From Myxococcus sp. RHSTA-1-4 (GTDB lineage: Bacteria > Myxococcota > Myxococcia > Myxococcales > Myxococcaceae), in contig NZ_JAIQDG010000016.1 of NCBI RefSeq assembly GCF_020037125.1, positions 173,845-237,844 on the forward strand: a DNA stretch of 64,000 bases, read 5' to 3'. Position 1 is the stretch's first letter. Each line of letters opens with the position of its first letter. The translations under genes were made by a program, and so were the position numbers. The notes beneath the pieces were generated by a model that had not been told where the DNA came from, did no database searches, and saw only the letters and a program-made list of their open reading frames with translations. Below are positions 51,657 to 60,092 of this stretch, piece by piece.

Positions 51657-52277
51657 ATGGATATCGCGAAAGCCCTTGGGGAGATGTTCCGCCGCGAGCT
51701 GCAGGCGCAACTGGCGCCGCTACAGGCGGCCGTGCGTCGCATGGATGAGAGTCTCGAGGCCCTGGAGCAGCTGCGCTCGGCGACGTATCGCCTGGCGCCG
51801 CTGACCAGCCGGCTCGGCTCCATGGCCGGGGTGAGGACTGCCTCGGTGATTCCGGAGCCCGCGCCAGCGCGGGGGCCGGGACGTCGCAAGCCGCCGGCGG
51901 GCGCTGCCTTGAAGAAGGGCCGGGCCGCCGCGGCGAAGAAGGCCCCGGCTCCGGCGCCGGTGAAGCGCGCGCGGGCGGAAGAGGGCGCGCGGGCCTGCGC
52001 CATCATGGGCTGCAAGCGCCCGAGCCGCTCGAAGGGTTATTGCTCGGCGCACTACCAGAAGCTGCGCCTGCTGATGCGCACCAACCGCCGGCCGGCGGAG
52101 TGGGTGGACGACGCGAAGCCGCAGTCCGTGCGCGAGGTGAAGCTGCCGCGCGGGCGCGCCGCGAGCAAGGCGCTGAAGGAAGGGGCCCGCGCCCAGCCGG
52201 CAGCGCCCGCCGTGCCGCCCAAGCCCAAGGCGTGGGTGCGCAAGAAGGGCAAGAGCGGCATGGTGTCCCTGCACTGA
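51657..52277 (+). CDS. Coiled-coil, basic linker, zinc-finger-like protein, 206 aa
   Basis: Residues 1-55 are a helical, coiled-coil-like region (LGEMFRRELQAQLAPLQAAV, MDESLEALEQLRS). A basic Ala/Lys/Pro-rich linker follows (about 75-110). Then CAIMGCKRPSRSKGYCSAHY (about residues 112-131) gives a C-x4-C...C-x2-H cluster. A region of Arg/Lys with LMRTNRRPAEW and a basic tail (KKGKSGMVSLH) follows. The layout suggests an oligomeric zinc-binding DNA- or RNA-associated protein. I do not recognise the family. The zinc motif can be tested by metal content. Confidence 0.75.
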   Translation: MDIAKALGEMFRRELQAQLAPLQAAVRRMDESLEALEQLRSATYRLAPLTSRLGSMAGVRTASVIPEPAPARGPGRRKPPAGAALKKGRAAAAKKAPAPAPVKRARAEEGARACAIMGCKRPSRSKGYCSAHYQKLRLLMRTNRRPAEWVDDAKPQSVREVKLPRGRAASKALKEGARAQPAAPAVPPKPKAWVRKKGKSGMVSLH

Positions 52278-52523
52278 CCCGCGGCGCGGCGCCGCTCCCT
52301 CTGGGGGGGCGGTGCATCCCGGCGGGTGTGCTGGACCTGTCACATCCAGTTCCTGTCCTCTCCCGAGGGACGCGGCTGGCGCTTCCGTGCGTGGCCGCCG
52401 AGGGACCTCCGCCAGACGGGCTCCGGGCATCCGTGAGCGCACCCCAGGCGAGCGGCTCGCTGCCGGACATCCCCGCGCGCGCCGTCGTTGACAGTGCCCG
52501 GCTGGTGGTGGGATTCGGGCCGC

Positions 52524-53042
52524 ATGAGCGAGCAATATCCAGTCACCGTGGCGGTGCGTCGCCCCGACGGGCGCGTGGAACAGGTGCGCGTGGGCACGGC
52601 GGTCCGGAGCGGCGAGGGCTTCACGCTGACGTTGGGAGAGATGTCCATTGGAGGCACGCCGGACGCGGCGGCCCCGGCCGCGCGCCGGTCGGCCCCGGCG
52701 GGTGGCGGCGGTGGTGGTGGCGGCGACGGGATGGTGTTCCCCAACTACGGCCGCAGCAAGGGCGCCCCCATCGCGGGCGCGAGCATGCAGGACCTGGAGT
52801 TCTACGCGAACGGCGCGCGGCGCACGCTGAATGACCCGAGCAAGTCGCGCTGGCACGACAAGGAGCGCCAGCTCCTGGCGGCCATCGAGGCGGAAATCGC
52901 GCGCCAGCAGGGCGGCGGTGGTGGTGGCGGCGAGAGCTACGGCGGCGGCCGGGGCGGTGGCTACGGCGGCGGCCGGGGCGGTGGTTATGGTGGGGACGAC
53001 GACATCCCCCCGCCGGGCGACGACGACAACATCCCGTTCTGA
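52524..53042 (+). CDS. Hypothetical protein with SSB-like acidic C-terminal tail, 172 aa
   Basis: The N-terminal ~45 residues are beta-rich (VTVAVRRPDGRVEQVRVGTA). A Gly/Ala linker leads to a compact domain: VFPNYGRSKGAPIAGASMQD, LEFYANGARRTLNDPSKSRW, then KERQLLAAIEAEIARQ. Gly-rich repeats (GGGRGGGYGGG twice) follow. The protein ends PGDDDNIPF, matching the DDDIPF tip by which single-stranded-DNA-binding proteins recruit partners. No OB fold is obvious. I infer a nucleic-acid-associated protein that may compete for SSB partners. Confidence 0.7.
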   Translation: MSEQYPVTVAVRRPDGRVEQVRVGTAVRSGEGFTLTLGEMSIGGTPDAAAPAARRSAPAGGGGGGGGDGMVFPNYGRSKGAPIAGASMQDLEFYANGARRTLNDPSKSRWHDKERQLLAAIEAEIARQQGGGGGGGESYGGGRGGGYGGGRGGGYGGDDDIPPPGDDDNIPF

Positions 53043-53074
53043 GACGTCCCCGCCAGACGCGGCGAAGACGTGGG

Positions 53075-53110
53075 AAGGCCGGTCCATCTTCGGGTGGAGC
53101 GGCCTTTCCT
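53075..53110 (+). terminator. Rho-independent-like terminator
   Basis: AAGGCC (53075-53080) and GGCCTT (53101-53106) with inner TCCA/TGGA pairing and a T-rich flank (GGCCTTTCCT) form a stem-loop. It lies between the SSB-tail gene and the leftward kinase stop, so it could also act on the other strand. Confidence 0.6.
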
Positions 53111-53129
53111 GCTCGTGGGGGTGGGCCCC

Positions 53130-54851
53130 TCACGCCGCCCCGTGGGCCGCCCCCGCATACGGCAGCCACACGGTGAAGGTCGTTCCCTGTCCGGGAGCGC
53201 TCTGGACGGACACCTCTCCGTGGTGGCCGTCGACGATGCGCCGGACGATGGCGAGCCCCAGGCCGATGCCGCTGGCGCGGGTGGTGAAGAACGGCTCGAA
53301 GATGCGCGCCCTCACCTCCGGGGCCATGCCGTGCCCCGTGTCGGAGATGGTCAGCCGGGCATGCGGGGTGCCGTCGCGCGTGTCGGGCTCGAGCCGCGCG
53401 GTGAGGGTGCCTCCTCGCGGCATGGCCTGCACGGCGTTGGTGAAGAGGTTGGTGAGGGCCACGTGGAGGAGCTGCGGGTCCACGGCGACGGGGGGCAGGC
53501 GCTCGTCCACCTCGCGTGACACGGTGATGTGGGGACCTCCGGAGCGCAGGGACGCCGTCAGCGCGCCCTCCACCACCGGCTGCAGGGGCTGGGGCTCGAG
53601 CCGGGGCTCCACCGGGCGGGTGAAGTCCAGCAGGTCGTTGACCAGCAGGTCCAGCCGGTGCACCTCCTCGTCCATGATGCCCAGCAGGGTGCCCGCGGGC
53701 CCCTCCGTGGCCTGGGGCGCCAGCCGGCGCAGGGCCGCCACGGCATTGGCGATGGCGCCCAGCGGGTTGCGCACCTCGTGGGCCACGGTGGCGCTCAGCT
53801 CGCCGAGCGCGGCCAGTCGCTCGCGCCGCACCAGCTCCGCCTGCGTCGCCGCGAGCGTGCGCAGCGACTCGCGCAGCTCCCGGTTGAGGTGGCTCACCTC
53901 GTCCTGGGCCCGGCGCCGCTCACTCAGCGCGCTGGCCAGCAGCAGCCCGGACAGGCTGGCGCCGGCGAGGAAGGACTGGAGCCACGCGATGCTGGCGTTG
54001 TGGAACGCCGCCTGGGCGAAGGGGCCACCGCCGCGGGCGGTGTGCCAGAGCGCCACCGTGGACAGCACGGCGGTGGCCAGGGCCGCGCCTCGGGCCTCGC
54101 AGCGCAGCGCCGCCCAGAGCAGGAAGGGGAAGACCAGGTAGGTCATCGGGTGGAAGACGGACGCCGCCAGCGCGCTGGTGTTCGGCGTGCGGAACACCAG
54201 GTGCGTGGCCACGCCCAGGCACACCAGCAGCGTCGCCAGCTCCGCGCGGCGCCGGGGCGCCCACCGGGCCGGGCCCCCCGCCAGCCAGGTGAGCAACAGC
54301 GGTGCCACCACCAGGACGCCCATGGCGTCGCCCACCCAGAACACGCGCCAGGCAGGCCAGAACCCGTCCAGCGCCAGGTGCCCCCGTGCCACCAGCATGC
54401 CGACGCCGAGCGTGGCGCCGAGCGCGGTGCTGGCGAGGGCCGACAGCCCCGCCAGCCCGAGCACGTCCTTCACCCGGTCCAGGGAGGCGTGGAAGCGCAC
54501 CAGCCGGCGCAGGAGGGTGGCCCCCACCAGCGCCTCCAGCAGGTTCCCCGCGGCGATGGCCAGCATGAAGGGCGAGCTCTTCCATTCCGGGTGGAGCGCG
54601 AAGGAGCCGGTGACGGCGGCGGCCAGCAGCAGGCCGGGCCACTCCCGGGAGCGGGTGAGCAGCAGGCCCGCGAGCGCCACGCCGCTGGGGGGCCACATCG
54701 CGGACACGTGCTCGGGCGGGAAGACGAGCAGCCCGCCGAGCCGGGCGGACAGCGCGTACGCGGCGGCGAAGAACACCAGCCGCGTGAGCGGCTGCCACCT
54801 GCGGCGGTTGGGCTCGGAGGTCGACACGCGCGATGTCTCGAAGGATGCCAT
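53130..54851 (-). CDS. MASE1 sensor histidine kinase
   Basis: 573 residues. An N-terminal MASE1-like membrane domain of about eight helices (about 24-310) carries the conserved PPEHVSAMWPPSGVALAGLL motif. A coiled linker (HLNRELRESLRTLAATQAEL) leads to HisKA with ATVAHEVRNPLGAIANAV (His358). The HATPase part has NLFTNAVQAMP, DTGHGM and GIGLGLAIVRRIVDGHHG. All kinase motifs are intact. No receiver domain or partner gene is adjacent. MASE1 senses small molecules in the membrane in related proteins. Confidence 0.92.
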   Translation of the reverse strand: MASFETSRVSTSEPNRRRWQPLTRLVFFAAAYALSARLGGLLVFPPEHVSAMWPPSGVALAGLLLTRSREWPGLLLAAAVTGSFALHPEWKSSPFMLAIAAGNLLEALVGATLLRRLVRFHASLDRVKDVLGLAGLSALASTALGATLGVGMLVARGHLALDGFWPAWRVFWVGDAMGVLVVAPLLLTWLAGGPARWAPRRRAELATLLVCLGVATHLVFRTPNTSALAASVFHPMTYLVFPFLLWAALRCEARGAALATAVLSTVALWHTARGGGPFAQAAFHNASIAWLQSFLAGASLSGLLLASALSERRRAQDEVSHLNRELRESLRTLAATQAELVRRERLAALGELSATVAHEVRNPLGAIANAVAALRRLAPQATEGPAGTLLGIMDEEVHRLDLLVNDLLDFTRPVEPRLEPQPLQPVVEGALTASLRSGGPHITVSREVDERLPPVAVDPQLLHVALTNLFTNAVQAMPRGGTLTARLEPDTRDGTPHARLTISDTGHGMAPEVRARIFEPFFTTRASGIGLGLAIVRRIVDGHHGEVSVQSAPGQGTTFTVWLPYAGAAHGAA

Positions 54852-55235
54852 GGGCCTCGGGCGCGGTGGGGGCGGCGAGACGCTGTTTCACGGGCCGCAA
54901 TCCGGCTCCGGTACTGCGAGAAAACGGTGTTGCACGGCCCGACGAGTTGAACACGACACCCATGGTGAATTCAGGACTCACAGATAGAAAGGGCCGCTCC
55001 CCCGGTGCTTCACCCTGAAGTACTGCCACTTCAGTCTTGAATCTCACTCTTGCCGCCAGGAACTACGCCAGCTTGGCACGAGGCCTGGCGGCCGTGTGCT
55101 TCAAAAGTGAAGTGCCCTTCGGGACAAGGCGACAGTCATTTCAATGACTTTGTTCGTGGCCTGGATCCTGCTCAACCCCGACAAGCCAGGGAATCCCTCC
55201 CATCCGGCAGAGCTGTGAAATGACGGGGCCATGAA
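54852..55235. other. 384-base divergent regulatory region
   Basis: It separates the MASE1 kinase (leftward) and the KAS III gene (rightward). No gene is visible. It is less G+C-rich than the surroundings. It holds an inverted repeat CTGAAGT-N6-ACTTCAG at 55015-55034 and the TGAAATGAC array at 55134-55240. Confidence 0.6.
55015..55034. repeat. Inverted repeat CTGAAGT-N6-ACTTCAG
   Basis: Perfect 7-base arms (55015-55021 and 55028-55034). It lies in the divergent spacer, possibly an operator. TTCA/TGAA motifs recur at about 55100-55112. Confidence 0.35.
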
Positions 55236-55240
55236 ATGAC
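55134..55240. promoter_or_regulatory. Three copies of TGAAATGAC flanking the KAS III start
   Basis: GTCATTTCA (55135-55143) is one arm of a palindrome AGTCATT-TC-AATGACT (55134-55149). Direct copies TGAAATGAC lie at 55216-55224 and 55232-55240, 16 bases apart. The second overlaps the KAS III start codon (ATG at 55236). The spacing and overlap of the start suggest a repressor-binding array. Confidence 0.5.
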
Positions 55241-56348
55241 ACCCAACATCTGTGTCGTCGGCGCGGGAGCCTTCGTTCCTTCACGGGCCGTGAGCAACGC
55301 GCGTATCGCGCGAGCCATCCCGGGATGGCCGGCGGAGCGCATCGAGGAGAAGATTGGCGTCCGCGAGCGGCGCTTCCTCTGGGACATCGACGAGGTCTCG
55401 GGCCGGGCGGTGCCGCCGCCGGAGAACGACGGGCACTTCTACCCGGCCAACAACACGGACATGTGCGAGGTGGCGCTGCGCAAGGCGCTCGCGCAGTCGG
55501 GTGTGGACGCGGGTGAGCTGGACGCGCTCTTCGTGGTGACGTGCACGCCGGACGCGCCGCACTTCAACCACGACGCCATGGAGCTGCACCGGCGGCTGGA
55601 GCTGCGCGAGGACGCCTTCGCGCTGCTGGTGGACGACGGCTGCGGCGGCACGCCGTACGTGCTGGACATGGTGAAGAAGATGATGGACGGCGGCCGCTTC
55701 CGCACGGTGGCGGTGGTGGCGTCGGCCTTCACGTCGCCGCTGGTGAACCGCGAGGTCTACACGGACGAGCTGCCGCCCGGGCCGGGCCGCCCGAAGGCGC
55801 TGTCCGGCTACCTGTCCATGTACGTGTTTGGCGACGGCGCGGGCGCGGTGGTGCTCCGCGCGAAGCCGGGCGAGGCGGGGAGCGAGGGAATCATCGCGTC
55901 CTTCTCCGGCAACGCGCACGGGGACCTGGTCATCCGCAAGGGCGGTGGCCTGCTGAAGCTGCCGTACCAGCCGGGACGGATGCGCCCGGCGGACATGGCC
56001 TTCATCGTGGACGGCTTCAAGGTGGCGCGCAGTTATCCCGAGTACATGCAGAAGTGCCTCGACACGGTACTCGGCCCCCGGCCGGAGCTGCGCTCCCAGG
56101 TGCGGCGGTACTATTTCCACCAGCCCAACAAGCGTGTCATGGATGCCTTCGTGGCACGCGCCGGCCTGCCGTCCGAGACGGTGGCGTGCAACGTGGACCG
56201 ATACGGCAACACGTCTGCCGCGGGGATGCTCATCCTGCTGGCCGAGGACCTGGAGTCGGGCCGCGTGCGGCTGGGGGGAGGAGACCTGGTGGTGGTGGCG
56301 GCGGTGGGAGCGAACATCCACTACGGCGCACAGCTGGTGAGACTATGA
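55236..56348 (+). CDS. Beta-ketoacyl-ACP synthase III-type enzyme
   Basis: 370 residues of the FabH/thiolase fold. The catalytic triad is present: Cys136 in VDDGCGGTPY, His295 in YYFHQPNKRVMDAF and Asn325 in YGNTSAAGM. KAS III enzymes condense an acyl-CoA starter with malonyl-ACP. The close coupling with a TIGR02265-type gene (4-base overlap) suggests a specialised lipid or secondary-metabolite role rather than the essential fabH. The start at 55236 overlaps the second TGAAATGAC site. Confidence 0.9.
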   Translation: MTPNICVVGAGAFVPSRAVSNARIARAIPGWPAERIEEKIGVRERRFLWDIDEVSGRAVPPPENDGHFYPANNTDMCEVALRKALAQSGVDAGELDALFVVTCTPDAPHFNHDAMELHRRLELREDAFALLVDDGCGGTPYVLDMVKKMMDGGRFRTVAVVASAFTSPLVNREVYTDELPPGPGRPKALSGYLSMYVFGDGAGAVVLRAKPGEAGSEGIIASFSGNAHGDLVIRKGGGLLKLPYQPGRMRPADMAFIVDGFKVARSYPEYMQKCLDTVLGPRPELRSQVRRYYFHQPNKRVMDAFVARAGLPSETVACNVDRYGNTSAAGMLILLAEDLESGRVRLGGGDLVVVAAVGANIHYGAQLVRL

Positions 56349-56962
56349 GCGACAAGAGCGGACCCCTCTCGGGGCTCGAGCCGAGGGTAGCGAAGGACCT
56401 GGAAGAGCGGCTGGCCCTGGCCACGCGTGACGACACGGCGCGTGGGCTGTTCTTCAACGGCGTGGTGGGCGCGGTGCGCTCGCTCGGCGGCGACAGGGCG
56501 GTGGAGCGCTGCCTGGCGGCCAGTGGTGAGAAGAAGTTCACCGACTTCTTCAACTACCCGGTGGCCTCGTTCCTGAAGCTGGCCTACGCGGCGGCGCAGG
56601 TGATGGGGCCGCAGTACGGCGGCTTCGATGGGGCGCTGCGGCGCATGGGTGTGCAGGCGACGACGGACTTCCTGTCCTCGGCGGCGGGCAAGACGCTGTT
56701 GCTGCTGGCCTCGGACAGTCCGAAGCGGCTGCTGGGCAACCTGCACGCGGGCTACCGCGCGGCGGTGAGCTACGGCGAGCGCGGCGTGAGCTGGACGGGT
56801 GACAAGAGCGGCATCTTCACCATGAAGCGGGACTTCATGCCGCCGCCCTACCACGAGGGCACGCTCCTGGCGGTCATCGAGGCGGTGGGGGGCAAGGGCG
56901 TCGAGGTGCACGGCCGGCAGACGGGGCCGCTCGACACCGAGTACACGCTGTCCTGGCAGTAG
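56345..56962 (+). CDS. TIGR02265/DUF2378-type myxobacterial paralogue protein
   Basis: 205 residues. GLFFNGVVGAVRSLGGDRAV, FFNYPVASFLKLAYAAAQVM, GGFDGALRRMGVQATTDFLS and GNLHAGYRAAVSYGERGVSW are the conserved blocks of the Myxococcus TIGR02265 group. The end FTMKRDFMPPPYHEGTLLAV is also typical. The family function is unknown and many copies occur per genome. This copy is coupled to KAS III, so it may sense or aid lipid synthesis. Confidence 0.8.
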   Translation: MSDKSGPLSGLEPRVAKDLEERLALATRDDTARGLFFNGVVGAVRSLGGDRAVERCLAASGEKKFTDFFNYPVASFLKLAYAAAQVMGPQYGGFDGALRRMGVQATTDFLSSAAGKTLLLLASDSPKRLLGNLHAGYRAAVSYGERGVSWTGDKSGIFTMKRDFMPPPYHEGTLLAVIEAVGGKGVEVHGRQTGPLDTEYTLSWQ

Positions 56963-57074
56963 CGGTCCGGGGCTCGAGCGGAAGACGCGCGGCGGGAGGG
57001 AGGGCGCACGGGAGGCGTGTGTCCGCTGGCGCGTCGCCGGAAGCAGAACCCGCGGTTTGAATGGAGGGGCTCGC

Positions 57075-57695
57075 ATGTCGCGTATTCACGGCGGTGCTGT
57101 GGCGGTGCTGGGAATGCTGGCGGTGGTGGCGGTGTCGTCCGAGGCCCGAGCCGGGGAGGTGGTGTACCAGTTCCGCTCCGAGGAGGACCCGGCGAGCCCT
57201 CCGGACCCGGCGGTGTGCGCACAGGCGCCCTTCGCCGTGAATGTGAAGCTGGGCGGGAGCCTGTACGTGCCGCTGCACCGGCCCCGGGATGGGAAGGTGG
57301 TGTACGAGGGGCGGAGGCGGGTGGGGTCGGCGACGGCGTGCGTGCGGCTCACGGACCCCACGTTCCCGCCGGGACAGCAGGTGCCCTTCTACGCGCGCTT
57401 CAACCTGCCGGACGGGAGCTTCACGGCGCTGGGGACGTGCACGCTGGTGAGCAACGACGTGCCCCAGGCGGGGCTGGTGCTGGCCGGGTGCGCGCTGCGG
57501 CTGGTGGAGGTGCCCGCGGGCTTCGTGGGCGGTACGGTCTCGAGCACCGCCGTGTTCAACCCGGCGCGCCTGCCCGGGTTCGCGACGGGCTCGTACTACA
57601 CGCTGTATGCGTACCGCGACGGCCACCACCGCGACGCGCGTGAGCAGTGGGAGGCGTGGGAGGCCGCGCAGGCCGAGGCCCGGGCCGAGGAGTAG
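57075..57695 (+). CDS. Secreted hypothetical protein, 206 aa
   Basis: ATG at 57075 follows GGAGGGG. A signal peptide (VAVLGMLAVVAVSSEARA) precedes a beta-rich domain with four Cys residues likely to pair (AVCAQAPF, ATACVRLTD, GTCTLVS, AGCALRLV). The C-terminus is a charged helical tail (WEAWEAAQAEARAEE). No family is recognised. It lies between the KAS III unit and the phosphoesterase-like gene. Confidence 0.7.
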   Translation: MSRIHGGAVAVLGMLAVVAVSSEARAGEVVYQFRSEEDPASPPDPAVCAQAPFAVNVKLGGSLYVPLHRPRDGKVVYEGRRRVGSATACVRLTDPTFPPGQQVPFYARFNLPDGSFTALGTCTLVSNDVPQAGLVLAGCALRLVEVPAGFVGGTVSSTAVFNPARLPGFATGSYYTLYAYRDGHHRDAREQWEAWEAAQAEARAEE

Positions 57696-57821
57696 GCACG
57701 GGGGCGCGGCCCCAGGCGAGGCGGGTGAGATGCGACCGCGACGGTCCAGGAGTCGTCAGGGAATGGCTCCCCGGGCGAGTGCGCGTTTCCCACCGTCAGT
57801 GCGGCGGAGGAAGATGCGCCC

Positions 57822-59315
57822 ATGGACAGCAAGCGGATGGAGCTCTTCGCGGCACTGGGGTACCGGGCGCCAACGGCCTCGCGTCGTGGGCGCACGGTGG
57901 GCCCGGCGCGGGAGCGGACGGCGGTAGTCCTCGAAGGCGTGAGCGGTGACGCGGCCGGGTTGGAGGCGCAGGAGCTGCCTCCGCTCGAACCGGAAGCGCT
58001 GGACGCGCTGCGGGCGCGCTTCCTGAGTGAGCCGGACGAGGTGCTGCACCTGGCGCGCGAGAGCATGGGCGCACCGGTGTCGGAGCTGGACTTCGCGCGC
58101 GTGCTTCAGGAGGTGGAGCAGGCGCTCCGCGCGCCGGAGGAAGCGCTCCAGGCCCTGAGGCAGCCGCCCTTCCGCGCGAAGGCGTCAGTGGAGTTGCCGC
58201 CGGACTTCCGTTTCCCGCTGATGACGAGCGAAATCCCCATCGACCCGTCGCGGACGAAGTTCGAGCCGGTGGCGGACCTGCGGGGCTGGCTGCTCTTCAC
58301 CGGGAAGGCCTGGCTGCGCGGAGCCACGGTGCCGGTGGCCCCCTTCCGGAGGCACGACGACCCGCGCCACCCGAGCCGCTTCCGCTATGCACTGCGCGAG
58401 CCCGCGCCGGGCAGGCCCGTGGAGGTGGCGCTGTTCTCGGACTTCGGCACGGGCGAGTACCCGGCGCGCTACGTGGCGCGGCAGCTCCTCATGCGGGGCG
58501 AGCGGCTGGAGTACGCGGTGCACCTGGGCGGCGTGTACTACGCGGGCCGGCAGGGCGAGTTCGACGCGCACATGGCGGAGCCGCTGGAGTCGCTGCTCCC
58601 GGTGACGACGGTGCTGACGCTGAACGCGAGCCCGGAGATGCGCTCGGGAGGCTCCCCGTACTTCCGCTACCTGGACGAGCGGCGGGGGGCCGCGAGAGCC
58701 CGGCAGGTGCAGGAGGGCAGCTACTTCTGCCTGGCGTCGGAGCGCTTCCAGCTCATCGGCCTGGACACGGCGTACTTCGAGCCGGGGCGGCACCGGGAGC
58801 CGGCGCTGCTGGGCTGGCTGGAGTCGGTGCTCGTGGAGGGACGCCGTCGCGGGGCGGTGAACCTCCTGATGAGCCATGGCGCGCCGTACCGGTACGGAAG
58901 CATGCGGACCTCCGAGCTGCTGGAGGACCTGAAGGCGCTGGTGGTGGAGCAGTCCCTGGCGGACCTGTGGCTCTGGGGGAGCACGCCGTACGGAGCGCTG
59001 TTCGACAGGGGGCAGGGGCTGCCGTTCCTCGGTGCGAGCCTGGGGCACGGAGGCCTGCCGGTACGGAGGGCGGAGCCGGGCGGCGCTTCCCCCGCGCCGC
59101 TGCGCTTCGTGGAGTCCCGGCCGCGCTTCCCCGAGTGGACGGGCGTGCGCCCGGAGCTGGGCAACAACGGCTATTGCTCGCTGCTGCTGCACGACGACGG
59201 AACGGTGGCCATGCAGTTCCTCGACTGGATGGGGAACGTGCGCTGCACGGTGAAGCTGGCCCGAGAGGGCCGCGGGCCCCTGGTCATCCAGCGGCTCGAG
59301 CCCGGCGGGGAGTGA
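57822..59315 (+). CDS. Metallophosphoesterase-like protein with metal ligands replaced
   Basis: 497 residues. The C-terminal ~300 residues follow the calcineurin-like metallophosphoesterase layout: VALFSDFGTGEYPARYVARQ, then YAVHLGGVYYAG, LTLNASPEMRSGG, NLLMSHGAPYRYG and LWLWGSTPYGALFDRG. In active members these read as GDVYYAG, NANHEM, SH-x-x-P and WGNTHY. Here the metal-ligand Asp is Gly237, Asn/His of the HE motif are Ser270-Pro271, and the last His is Pro389. Only Asp207 and His352 remain. The protein is probably catalytically dead and kept for binding. The N-terminal ~130 residues are unassigned. Confidence 0.75.
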   Translation: MDSKRMELFAALGYRAPTASRRGRTVGPARERTAVVLEGVSGDAAGLEAQELPPLEPEALDALRARFLSEPDEVLHLARESMGAPVSELDFARVLQEVEQALRAPEEALQALRQPPFRAKASVELPPDFRFPLMTSEIPIDPSRTKFEPVADLRGWLLFTGKAWLRGATVPVAPFRRHDDPRHPSRFRYALREPAPGRPVEVALFSDFGTGEYPARYVARQLLMRGERLEYAVHLGGVYYAGRQGEFDAHMAEPLESLLPVTTVLTLNASPEMRSGGSPYFRYLDERRGAARARQVQEGSYFCLASERFQLIGLDTAYFEPGRHREPALLGWLESVLVEGRRRGAVNLLMSHGAPYRYGSMRTSELLEDLKALVVEQSLADLWLWGSTPYGALFDRGQGLPFLGASLGHGGLPVRRAEPGGASPAPLRFVESRPRFPEWTGVRPELGNNGYCSLLLHDDGTVAMQFLDWMGNVRCTVKLAREGRGPLVIQRLEPGGE

Positions 59316-59325
59316 CGGCGCGCGC

Positions 59326-59982
59326 TCACAGCCACACGCGCGTGTACCAGGGAGCCCGCGCCGGCACGGACCTCATGCGTTGCACGTCGCGAGGCCGGGG
59401 CACGGTGGTGTACCGGAGCCGGTAGCCGCGCGGCAGGGCCTTCCAGTAGGTGACCTGCCAGGGGGCCAGCTCCTCACCGCGCTTCGACTCGTGGACGGGC
59501 TGGTTCTCGTCTCCGAGCGTCTCGTGGAAGCGGAGCTCCTCCTCGGCGGTTTCGAGGCTCGCGGCCTCGATGACCCATGTGTCCGGAGCATCATCCGCGG
59601 TCGGCTCCTGCCCGGCGTTGACGTAGCGGCTCCAGTCGGGGCGGGCGTGCCGCTCCCAGACGGCGCCGCCTTCGGGCGTCAGCGCATAGCCGAAGAAGGA
59701 GCGGGGCCGGCGCGCGTCGATGGCGCGTGAAATCTGCTCCGGGGAGTACAGCTCCTCCAGTCCATCCGGAAGCTCATGGACGCGGATGAGGCCGCGCTCG
59801 GCGAGCACGGACAGCCGCTCACAGAGCTCCTCGCGGGAGAACCGCGGGTCATCCGGCATGTTGAGCGCGACGTGGGGATTCGGCTCCACGAGCATGTGCA
59901 GCGGCGTGGGCAGCTCCAGGACGACCTCCAGCAGCCAGAGGTCCAGCACGTCCACGGTCTCGTTCTCGGGCTGAGGCGACAT
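59326..59982 (-). CDS. Hypothetical protein, 218 aa, possible winged-helix part
   Basis: ATG at 59982; the upstream ribosome site is poor, so the start is not firm. The N-terminus (NETVDVLDLWLLEVVLELPT) and SREELCERLSVLAERGLIRV suggest a winged-helix-like or small alpha domain. The C-terminal half is acidic with Trp/Tyr (WEAASLETAEEEL region near APDTWVIEAASLETAEEEL). It is divergent from the MarR gene, sharing the operator palindrome at 60048-60070 in the 110-base spacer. The MarR protein may control it. Function unknown. Confidence 0.65.
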   Translation of the reverse strand: MSPQPENETVDVLDLWLLEVVLELPTPLHMLVEPNPHVALNMPDDPRFSREELCERLSVLAERGLIRVHELPDGLEELYSPEQISRAIDARRPRSFFGYALTPEGGAVWERHARPDWSRYVNAGQEPTADDAPDTWVIEAASLETAEEELRFHETLGDENQPVHESKRGEELAPWQVTYWKALPRGYRLRYTTVPRPRDVQRMRSVPARAPWYTRVWL

Positions 59983-60047
59983 GGCCCGGGAGGATAGAGC
60001 ATCCAGGCGCGCCGGGCACGGAGCCAAGGGCAGGCGGGCATTTGGTA

Positions 60048-60070
60048 CGATTTCGGAACTTCCGAAATCG
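60048..60070. promoter_or_regulatory. MarR-type palindromic operator
   Basis: Arms CGATTTCGGAA (60048-60058) and TTCCGAAATCG (60060-60070) surround a single C, giving a perfect 23-base palindrome. It lies 22 bases upstream of the marR ATG and 66 bases upstream of the divergent gene. This is the classic position for autorepression. Confidence 0.85.
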
Positions 60071-60092
60071 GAGCATGTGTTATGGGGGGAGC

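Noticed and set aside
53529..54950. Long Gln/Arg-rich frame opposite the MASE1 kinase
   Set aside because: Antisense to an intact histidine kinase; no recognisable motif.
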